Positions 9,662 through 21,600 of a stretch of DNA of 64,000 nt are shown piece by piece. Each line of letters starts with the position of its first letter. The stretch's first letter is position 1. Origin of the DNA: Gigantopelta aegis. Taxonomy: Eukaryota > Mollusca > Gastropoda > Neomphalida > Peltospiridae. The notes beneath the pieces are model-generated. The model ran no database searches and was not told the origin of the DNA. It saw nothing but the letters and a program-made list of their open reading frames with translations. The position numbers and the translations under genes were made by a program. The stretch covers positions 7,901,462 through 7,965,461 of the forward strand of contig NC_054713.1 in NCBI RefSeq assembly GCF_016097555.1, given 5' to 3'.

Positions 9662-12600
9662 GTGAGAGATAATGAGTTATTTACAGCCGTTGCGCTTGTA
9701 GCTGACTTACGCGTCACAGATACATGATTGCTAGGTTAACTATACGTCACAGTGTAATCGATTTCCACAGTGCTGGTTTTTTTATTGGACGTATGACATT
9801 GGTGACCTGGTCATCACCTAGGAGAAGCCGGTCATATGTCTTCAAATTGTTAACACACGTACGCGTATAAATAACTATGTTTTATAAAAATAACGCATTG
9901 CGTTATCACTAATGGGTGTGTAAGAAACATATATAAAGAGAGATCGTTTCGATAGTTTAAAGGGACATTCCTGAATTTTCTGCAATTTTTAAGATGTTAT
10001 CTACTAACAGATACGTTTTAACGACTGTAATTTTTCTTCATAAAATATTAGTGGAAATTATTTTCCAAAGCTATGCATTAAAAATATAAATAGTTTATTT
10101 TGGAAGGATTGTATTAGTGCTTTTTATGATTTCTCTGTAGCCATTAAAGTAACAACGTTTGTAGACTTTTTATCAGAACCAGTTTTTTACAATTCCCATA
10201 TAAAAATAAACAAGAAAACGTTGTTTAAACGGAAGTGGTTAGAAAAGGATATTTCTCAGATTTGCGATTTTGTTAATGAAAATGGTGAATTTTATAACTT
10301 AAAAGAATTTAATGAACTATACGAATTAAATGTGTGTTTCTTCGAATACTACGGAGTCATTAATTCACTCAGGTCATACTTAAAGAAACTGAAAATGACA
10401 CGACTAGAGACAAACATATCTTTAGATGACTCGCCTGTTTAACGTAAACTCTGCTCCGTTATGAAAGGCTCCAAATTATGTTATATACATTAATGTTTTC
10501 TGATAATTGAAATACCGCTATGGCAAAATGGTAATGTCATTTCACCATGAAGCTTAACTGGTCTACTATTTATCTAAAGCCATTTATGACCACGCAGGAA
10601 ACAAAGTTAAGGTGGTTCCAATATAGAATAGTACACAGAATATTGACTACTAACACATTTGCCTATAAGTTGAAACTTGTTGATAGTGAAGCGTGCAGCT
10701 TTTGTCATAAAAGTAAAGAATCTATAATACATCTGTTTTGGGAATGTGATATTGTTCAAGAATTCTGGAATACATTTTTTCAGTTGGTTATTGGCATCCT
10801 GTAATCATATAAGTAACCTAAAACTCTCTCTTGAACTTGTTATATTGGGACATAAGAAGCACATTAGGACAGACACTGTCTTTGATCTCTTATTACTTTC
10901 AGCAAAATATTTTATATATCGATGTAAAGTCCAAAAGATACAGCTAGACATTGCACGTTTTAAATGTGAAATTAAACAAAGATACATTGTAGAAAAACAT
11001 ATACACTTCAGTAACAACAGTATCAATAAATTCTTTACTAAGTGGTCCATGTACCATTCTCTCTTTGAAAACATAACTTGATAATTCAAGTACTCGGTTA
11101 TTTATTTACTTATAAGTATGTTACACCTTCTTTTCCCCCACCACCAACAGTTCATACGTTAAAACATGAAATGTTAGTAAAATAGGATCGCAGAACTTTG
11201 CAAAAGTGCACAGGAAATTAATATTTGTTAAATTACTATGTATGTGTCACGGGGATTCTATAATACCCGTAACTGAATAAAACACGATTATCCAAATATC
11301 TCTCCTAACTGTATATCTATTAGATCTCTCTGTAACGGGCGGTATTTACCCGAGTATGGCTCGTCTCTAGGTATGATCAGAGATAAGATCTTATATAAAG
11401 TATATATTATTATAGCACGTTTAGTTCACTAGAAAACACAACAAAAACACAATACACTTTGGAATCTGTATTAACCTACGCTGACAAATGTACTGCCGCA
11501 GTAGTTAATTAATAACAACAATAATAACAACCCAGAACTGATCACTTAATTAGTTAATCTCTAGGTGTCTAGTTTACACAATATGCTAAACACTTCACCG
11601 TGACACAACACCCACACGTGTGATAATTGAGAAACGCTTCTAGGGGAACTTAATTAATAAAGGAATTACAACACTATTCCTAACTGGTTAATTTTTAATT
11701 AACCCTAACTACTCATTCAGTAACCTTGTAACACAGAATTAATACTGGTACCTATCACAATAAAGACAATAACCTACAGTTTACCTAGGTCTTCTAGGAT
11801 TACTGGCTAAGCTTTATATTACCAAATACTCGTATAATGTTAGAACAATCAGTCTACGATTTACTTCGTCAGATGACCGAAGACACTGTCTAAAGAATAT
11901 TGGTATAATACAGTATTAAAATATTTAAAGTCCCATCAATCACATCAAGGTTATACAACAGAGCAGAAATAAAATATTTACCAAAGTTCAAACGGACAAC
12001 GTTCCCTGGGAGCTGCCCTTTTTGCTTCTCCTCATAACTCTAAAATTCTAGCTATTTATTATAAAAATCAGAATATCGCCTGGGGTACAAGGCGGTCCTC
12101 CCCCTATCATCTGATATTCCACCTCTCTCAGAGTCGGTATATTTCTCTCTGATCGTCAGTCTGGCTGTCGCCAACGTCGCCAAATCACGGTTGTAAAAAC
12201 CGCACTCGCGGAGGTATTACGTAACTACTCGCCACATGGCCTCCGCACCTGGCTGGGTGTGTATTAGAAAGTATAGCACGAGGACCGTCGCGCAGAAGTA
12301 TTACGTAACAAGTTGCCCACCTGCGCTAAGTGCAATGAAACTGCACACGGCCCTCTAACACAATTAATATCGCCACAGGCGAAAACAAAATTAAGAGCAT
12401 GTTCCGTCACACACCCCTACCTCAAAAAGGATATTTCCTCTACTCTAGGAATAGGGAAATATACTACATTAAAACAAAAGTGCGTTAACCGACGCATCCG
12501 GGCATTTATAACACATGTAATAATAAGGTGACTACCAGTAATCACACTGAGTCTCTGAGTCCCTGGTATACAAATAAAATATATAAAAACAAAACAGAAA

Positions 12601-15600
12601 TCAAGAATGTCAACACATTATCATAACGTTCAACTTCGGGACAGGGCATCAGCGATTACATTGGATGTGCCCTTGATATGTTAAATGGTAATTGGGTATT
12701 CTTGCAGAAGAAGACTCTTTCTCAAACTCTCTGGATGGAGGCTTTCATTAGGATGGTCCAGTCCGTCTTCGTCTTCCTGGAACAGCACAGCTCCAGCTCC
12801 CACGTCACTGGCATCCACAGCTAGCTTGAACGGCATTCGGTAGTCTGGTGCTGCCATCACGGGAGACGAGTAGCGCCTCAGCTTGAGACGGTTGAATGAC
12901 TTCTCGCATTCATCTGACCACTGGGACTTCGTTTCCTTCTTTTTCAGTGGCGCATGTTTTCCAGGTTTTCTCCGATAGGCATGCTGTCGAATCGGTGTAG
13001 CGTTGGGTTCCAAGAGCACATCCTGGCTTAAGGTATTGGTAACCGTTGGAAGGTTCTGACAAATGGAAACATTGTCTTGTTTCAACGTAGTCAACTTTGC
13101 TCGCTGGGGGTTCAAGTCTGCTAGAATCTGGCTGTTGGTTAATTTTCTCTCTGCAGTCTTGACGTCATCACAGGAAATTGAGTGACTCTCAGTTTGGACC
13201 GGTAACTCTGGAACTATCGGCAGTCTGTCAAAATAACCTTTTAGCAAATTGATGTGACAATACCTACTTTTCCTAACCCTATCAGGAGTGTTTATTACAT
13301 ACCCTGTCTCATTAACCCGTTTGTGCACAACATAGGGACCGAAATACCTGTTCTGTAATGAACCCAGTTTAATGGGAAGGTACAACAGCACTTTATCCCC
13401 TGGTTTAAATTCGCGACTCCTAGTCTTCCTATCAAACACTGATTTTATTTTGCTCTGAGCATGGCTCAGTTGCTTCCTAGCCTTCCTATCAAACACTGAT
13501 TTTATTTTGCTCTGAGCATGGCTCAGTTGCTTCCTAGCCTTCCTATCTCTAACTCTCTTATTCATTAATACTCCCTTGTCCATATCATAACCTGACATCT
13601 GATCCTCCATCTCACCCTTAGTTAACAACGTAGTGCGAACTGCCAACAAATTTGGATCAGCCCCCTGCTCTAGAACTAACTCTTGTCTATCACAAGGTAA
13701 GGCCCCTCTATCAAACACAACTGATTCATTTCCCCTCTGCGGGAGATCAACCGGTCCCACCACATTTAATTCCTCAGTTGACTTATCTACCATTTTACTG
13801 ATAACCTCATCCATTCCAATTTCATGGCTCACACACGTATCAGACAAATCACAAATATCCTCTGGGTCTCGTGCTAACCTACTGGCCATAGCCCTAGTCT
13901 TTACACACGCAGGATATTTAATCTCATCAACCTCACACTTTTCTATTGGTAAAGTGCTGTCTTTAATTAACAGTTGATCACATTTCGGCTGACAACACTG
14001 ACTAGTCAAATCATTTCCCAACAAAACTCCTATGTTTTCAACAGGCAAGTCCTTCACAACACCCATAACGACTGATCCCGTCACAAACTTCGAACACAAG
14101 AAAACCTTATGTAACCGGACAACCATTTTTTCTCCAGTAACCGAGGTTAAAGCCAAACTTCGTCCTGTATCTGAATTTTCAATACCAGCTAAATACTCTT
14201 GCGTGATCAAACTCTGACTACACCCGGTATATCTATAGATTGATATAGCCTTAGGACTCAATTCTTGTTTCACATCACAAACCATACCAGTGGACACATA
14301 CGGGTTTACTTTCTCTGCCATGGGACTAACCATTAACTCTCTCGCTAACGGAGCTGACCTCACTAAACCGACCACATGCGCATTATCGCGTTTCCTTTTA
14401 AAACAGTCCCCGACAAGATGGTTATCCTTTTTACAGTAACTGCAATGTGGACGAAAAGTTCGTGCATTGGCTGATAACGCAGGTTTATCCTTACTTTGCC
14501 CACCAGGTGCATTCCTTGCCTGACTAGCTGACCAACTAGATGACTCTCCCCGATAGTTACTTTCCCGGGAAAAACCTGGCTGAAATTTCTTCTTATCACC
14601 CTGTTGTAAAGAGCTACCCTGTACTGCCTGAGCTTTGTGTATTAACACGTAATCATCTGCCACTATGCCTGCCTCCTCTATCTTTTTGACTTCACGATCC
14701 TCTAAGTGAATACGTAAGCTAACTGGTAATCCATTTTTAATGTCCTGTAAGATCAACAACTCCCGTAACTCGGTATATGACTCTACCTGATGAGACACCA
14801 CCCATTTATCAAACATCCCTGCCTTCTTAGCCACAAACTCACTATAAGACTGACCATGCGTTTTTCTCAACACGCTATAACGTAAACGATAATCCTCAGG
14901 TCGTAATTCATACGCCCTCAACACTGCCGCCTTAACTAGGTCGTACTGACTTGCTCGCTCATTACTCATTGAATTATAAGCTACACTAGCCTTCCCCTTA
15001 AACTTAGACACGGCTAACAATGTCCACTTAGACTGCGGCCAATTTAGCTGCTTAGCGGCCCGTTCAAAAAGTTGGAAGAACATATCTACCTCCTGGTCAT
15101 CAAATACAGGCACTGATCTATAAGCCTCCGACATGTTGAAACCATTTCCTGCCTCACGTCTAACGTCTTCAGTGTTCAATTTTAACTCATGTTCCACTTT
15201 TAATTTTGCTAACTGGAATTCTCTATCCCTATCTTCTCTTTCTCTCTCTCTCTCTCTCTCTCTATCCCTCTCTCTCTCTCTTCTCTATCCCTCTCTCTAT
15301 CTTCTCTATCTCTATCTTCTCTATCTCTCTCTTCTCTTTCTCTCTCTCTATCTCTATCTTCTTTTTCTCTCTCTCTACCTCTATCTCTCTCTCTATCTCT
15401 CTCTTTTCTCTCTATCTAATGCACGTTCTTCTCTTTCGTACTCAAGCTTTTTAAAAGCTAATTGTTGTTCCACACTTAACTCATTTATCTCTATCTCTGG
15501 AACAATCTCACTGTCTTCCATAACAGGACTATCACCAAAAACTTCCTGGATAATAATTGATCTTATATCTCCTAAGGTTTTAGCTGATGTTAAATCAATT

Positions 15601-18600
15601 TCTCGCTCACCCGCGATTTCATTTAACTCGGCCTTACGTGCTCGCTTAATCTCCACTACACTAAGCGTAGGCCTATCCAGCAAATTCTTATCCATGTTTC
15701 GATATGACGCACTTATTATTAATTAATTTTCTAGTGAACAACGTTGCTACTTCTGGTAATTTGTAAAAATAATTTATAAAGCCCCCATTTACAAACAATA
15801 CTTTTTTAAATATGCATGTCCCGTTTCAGATCCCGGACGAGCCCCCAATTTTCTACTCCTGTCACGGGGATTCTATAATACCCGTAACTGAATAAAACAC
15901 GATTATCCAAATATCTCTCCTAACTGTATATCTATTAGATCTCTCTGTAACGGGCGGTATTTACCCGAGTATGGCTCGTCTCTAGGTATGATCAGAGATA
16001 AGATCTTATATAAAGTATATATTATTATAGCACGTTTAGTTCACTAGAAAACACAACAAAAACACAATACACTTTGGAATCTGTATTAACCTACGCTGAC
16101 AAATGTACTGCCGCAGTAGTTAATTAATAACAACAATAATAACAACCCAGAACTGATCACTTAATTAGTTAATCTCTAGGTGTCTAGTTTACACAATATG
16201 CTAAACACTTCACCGTGACACAACACCCACACGTGTGATAATTGAGAAACGCTTCTAGGGGAACTTAATTAATAAAGGAATTACAACACTATTCCTAACT
16301 GGTTAATTTTTAATTAACCCTAACTACTCATTCAGTAACCTTGTAACACAGAATTAATACTGGTACCTATCACAATAAAGACAATAACCTACAGTTTACC
16401 TAGGTCTTCTAGGATTACTGGCTAAGCTTTATATTACCAAATACTCGTATAATGTTAGAACAATCAGTCTACGATTTACTTCGTCAGATGACCGAAGACA
16501 CTGTCTAAAGAATATTGGTATAATACAGTATTAAAATATTTAAAGTCCCATCAATCACATCAAGGTTATACAACAGAGCAGAAATAAAATATTTACCAAA
16601 GTTCAAACGGACAACGTTCCCTGGGAGCTGCCCTTTTTGCTTCTCCTCATAACTCTAAAATTCTAGCTATTTATTATAAAAATCAGAATATCGCCTGGGG
16701 TACAAGGCGGTCCTCCCCCTATCATCTGATATTCCACCTCTCTCAGAGTCGGTATATTTCTCTCTGATCGTCAGTCTGGCTGTCGCCAACGTCGCCAAAT
16801 CACGGTTGTAAAAACCGCACTCGCGGAGGTATTACGTAACTACTCGCCACATGGCCTCCGCACCTGGCTGGGTGTGTATTAGAAAGTATAGCACGAGGAC
16901 CGTCGCGCAGAAGTATTACGTAACAAGTTGCCCACCTGCGCTAAGTGCAATGAAACTGCACACGGCCCTCTAACACAATTAATATCGCCACAGGCGAAAA
17001 CAAAATTAAGAGCATGTTCCGTCACACACCCCTACCTCAAAAAGGATATTTCCTCTACTCTAGGAATAGGGAAATATACTACATTAAAACAAAAGTGCGT
17101 TAACCGACGCATCCGGGCATTTATAACACATGTAATAATAAGGTGACTACCAGTAATCACACTGAGTCTCTGAGTCCCTGGTATACAAATAAAATATATA
17201 AAAACAAAACAGAAATCAAGAATGTCAACACATTATCATAACGTTCAACTTCGGGACAGGGCATCAGCGATTACATTGGATGTGCCCTTGATATGTTAAA
17301 TGGTAATTGGGTATTCTTGCAGAAGAAGACTCTTTCTCAAACTCTCTGGATGGAGGCTTTCATTAGGATGGTCCAGTCCGTCTTCGTCTTCCTGGAACAG
17401 CACAGCTCCAGCTCCCACGTCACTGGCATCCACAGCTAGCTTGAACGGCATTCGGTAGTCTGGTGCTGCCATCACGGGAGACGAGTAGCGCCTCAGCTTG
17501 AGACGGTTGAATGACTTCTCGCATTCATCTGACCACTGGGACTTCGTTTCCTTCTTTTTCAGTGGCGCATGTTTTCCAGGTTTTCTCCGATAGGCATGCT
17601 GTCGAATCGGTGTAGCGTTGGGTTCCAAGAGCACATCCTGGCTTAAGGTATTGGTAACCGTTGGAAGGTTCTGACAAATGGAAACATTGTCTTGTTTCAA
17701 CGTAGTCAACTTTGCTCGCTGGGGGTTCAAGTCTGCTAGAATCTGGCTGTTGGTTAATTTTCTCTCTGCAGTCTTGACGTCATCACAGGAAATTGAGTGA
17801 CTCTCAGTTTGGACCGGTAACTCTGGAACTATCGGCAGTCTGTCAAAATAACCTTTTAGCAAATTGATGTGACAATACCTACTTTTCCTAACCCTATCAG
17901 GAGTGTTTATTACATACCCTGTCTCATTAACCCGTTTGTGCACAACATAGGGACCGAAATACCTGTTCTGTAATGAACCCAGTTTAATGGGAAGGTACAA
18001 CAGCACTTTATCCCCTGGTTTAAATTCGCGACTCCTAGTCTTCCTATCAAACACTGATTTTATTTTGCTCTGAGCATGGCTCAGTTGCTTCCTAGCCTTC
18101 CTATCAAACACTGATTTTATTTTGCTCTGAGCATGGCTCAGTTGCTTCCTAGCCTTCCTATCTCTAACTCTCTTATTCATTAATACTCCCTTGTCCATAT
18201 CATAACCTGACATCTGATCCTCCATCTCACCCTTAGTTAACAACGTAGTGCGAACTGCCAACAAATTTGGATCAGCCCCCTGCTCTAGAACTAACTCTTG
18301 TCTATCACAAGGTAAGGCCCCTCTATCAAACACAACTGGTTCATTTCCCCTCTGCGGGAGATCAACCGGTCCCACCACATTTAATTCCTCAGTTGACTTA
18401 TCTACCATTTTACTGATAACCTCATCCATTCCAATTTCATGGCTCACACACGTATCAGACAAATCACAAATATCCTCTGGGTCTCGTGCTAACCTACTGG
18501 CCATAGCCCTAGTCTTTACACACGCAGGATATTTAATCTCATCAACCTCACACTTTTCTATTGGTAAAGTGCTGTCTTTAATTAACAGTTGATCACATTT

Positions 18601-21600
18601 CGGCTGACAACACTGACTAGTCAAATCATTTCCCAACAAAACTCCTATGTTTTCAACAGGCAAGTCCTTCACAACACCCATAACGACTGATCCCGTCACA
18701 AACTTCGAACACAAGAAAACCTTATGTAACCGGACAACCATTTTTTCTCCAGTAACCGAGGTTAAAGCCAAACTTCGTCCTGTATCTGAATTTTCAATAC
18801 CAGCTAAATACTCTTGCGTGATCAAACTCTGACTACACCCGGTATATCTATAGATTGATATAGCCTTAGGACTCAATTCTTGTTTCACATCACAAACCAT
18901 ACCAGTGGACACATACGGGTTTACTTTCTCTGCCATGGGACTAACCATTAACTCTCTCGCTAACGGAGCTGACCTCACTAAACCGACCACATGCGCATTA
19001 TCGCGTTTCCTTTTAAAACAGTCCCCGACAAGATGGTTATCCTTTTTACAGTAACTGCAATGTGGACGAAAAGTTCGTGCATTGGCTGATAACGCAGGTT
19101 TATCCTTACTTTGCCCACCAGGTGCATTCCTTGCCTGACTAGCTGACCAACTAGATGACTCTCCCCGATAGTTACTTTCCCGGGAAAAACCTGGCTGAAA
19201 TTTCTTCTTATCACCCTGTTGTAAAGAGCTACCCTGTACTGCCTGAGCTTTGTGTATTAACACGTAATCATCTGCCACTATGCCTGCCTCCTCTATCTTT
19301 TTGACTTCACGATCCTCTAAGTGAATACGTAAGCTAACTGGTAATCCATTTTTAATGTCCTGTAAGATCAACAACTCCCGTAACTCGGTATATGACTCTA
19401 CCTGATGAGACACCACCCATTTATCAAACATCCCTGCCTTCTTAGCCACAAACTCACTATAAGACTGACCATGCGTTTTTCTCAACACGCTATAACGTAA
19501 ACGATAATCCTCAGGTCGTAATTCATACGCCCTCAACACTGCCGCCTTAACTAGGTCGTACTGACTTGCTCGCTCATTACTCATTGAATTATAAGCTACA
19601 CTAGCCTTCCCCTTAAACTTAGACACGGCTAACAATGTCCACTTAGACTGCGGCCAATTTAGCTGCTTAGCGGCCCGTTCAAAAAGTTGGAAGAACATAT
19701 CTACCTCCTGGTCATCAAATACAGGCACTGATCTATAAGCCTCCGACATGTTGAAACCATTTCCTGCCTCACGTCTAACGTCTTCAGTGTTCAATTTTAA
19801 CTCATGTTCCACTTTTAATTTTGCTAACTGGAATTCTCTATCCCTATCTTCTCTTTCTCTCTCTCTCTCTCTCTCTCTATCCCTCTCTCTCTCTCTTCTC
19901 TATCCCTCTCTCTATCTTCTCTATCTCTATCTTCTCTATCTCTCTCTTCTCTTTCTCTCTCTCTATCTCTATCTTCTTTTTCTCTCTCTCTACCTCTATC
20001 TCTCTCTCTATCTCTCTCTTTTCTCTCTATCTAATGCACGTTCTTCTCTTTCGTACTCAAGCTTTTTAAAAGCTAATTGTTGTTCCACACTTAACTCATT
20101 TATCTCTATCTCTGGAACAATCTCACTGTCTTCCATAACAGGACTATCACCAAAAACTTCCTGGATAATAATTGATCTTATATCTCCTAAGGTTTTAGCT
20201 GATGTTAAATCAATTTCTCGCTCACCCGCGATTTCATTTAACTCGGCCTTACGTGCTCGCTTAATCTCCACTACACTAAGCGTAGGCCTATCCAGCAAAT
20301 TCTTATCCATGTTTCGATATGACGCACTTATTATTAATTAATTTTCTAGTGAACAACGTTGCTACTTCTGGTAATTTGTAAAAATAATTTATAAAGCCCC
20401 CATTTACAAACAATACTTTTTTAAATATGCATGTCCCGTTTCAGATCCCGGACGAGCCCCCAATTTTCTACTCCTGTCACGGGGATTCTATAATACCCGT
20501 AACTGAATAAAACACGATTATCCAAATATCTCTCCTAACTGTATATCTATTAGATCTCTCTGTAACGGGCGGTATTTACCCGAGTATGGCTCGTCTCTAG
20601 GTATGATCAGAGATAAGATCTTATATAAAGTATATATTATTATAGCACGTTTAGTTCACTAGAAAACACAACAAAAACACAATACACTTTGGAATCTGTA
20701 TTAACCTACGCTGACAAATGTACTGCCGCAGTAGTTAATTAATAACAACAATAATAACAACCCAGAACTGATCACTTAATTAGTTAATCTCTAGGTGTCT
20801 AGTTTACACAATATGCTAAACACTTCACCGTGACACAACACCCACACGTGTGATAATTGAGAAACGCTTCTAGGGGAACTTAATTAATAAAGGAATTACA
20901 ACACTATTCCTAACTGGTTAATTTTTAATTAACCCTAACTACTCATTCAGTAACCTTGTAACACAGAATTAATACTGGTACCTATCACAATAAAGACAAT
21001 AACCTACAGTTTACCTAGGTCTTCTAGGATTACTGGCTAAGCTTTATATTACCAAATACTCGTATAATGTTAGAACAATCAGTCTACGATTTACTTCGTC
21101 AGATGACCGAAGACACTGTCTAAAGAATATTGGTATAATACAGTATTAAAATATTTAAAGTCCCATCAATCACATCAAGGTTATACAACAGAGCAGAAAT
21201 AAAATATTTACCAAAGTTCAAACGGACAACGTTCCCTGGGAGCTGCCCTTTTTGCTTCTCCTCATAACTCTAAAATTCTAGCTATTTATTATAAAAATCA
21301 GAATATCGCCTGGGGTACAAGGCGGTCCTCCCCCTATCATCTGATATTCCACCTCTCTCAGAGTCGGTATATTTCTCTCTGATCGTCAGTCTGGCTGTCG
21401 CCAACGTCGCCAAATCACGGTTGTAAAAACCGCACTCGCGGAGGTATTACGTAACTACTCGCCACATGGCCTCCGCACCTGGCTGGGTGTGTATTAGAAA
21501 GTATAGCACGAGGACCGTCGCGCAGAAGTATTACGTAACAAGTTGCCCACCTGCGCTAAGTGCAATGAAACTGCACACGGCCCTCTAACACAATTAATAT

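Noticed and set aside
9416..9717. Overlapping ORFs rich in Arg-Glu or Leu-Ser
   Set aside because: Products of the (GA)n microsatellite plus a SINE fragment; no splice or start logic.
12313..12531. 72-codon plus-strand ORF repeated identically at 16928 and 21543
   Set aside because: It recurs only because it spans an LTR edge and adjacent internal sequence copied in the array; it is antisense to the element and has no known domain.
13633..13977. 114-codon plus-strand ORF repeated in three units
   Set aside because: Antisense shadow of the gag-pro-pol frame.
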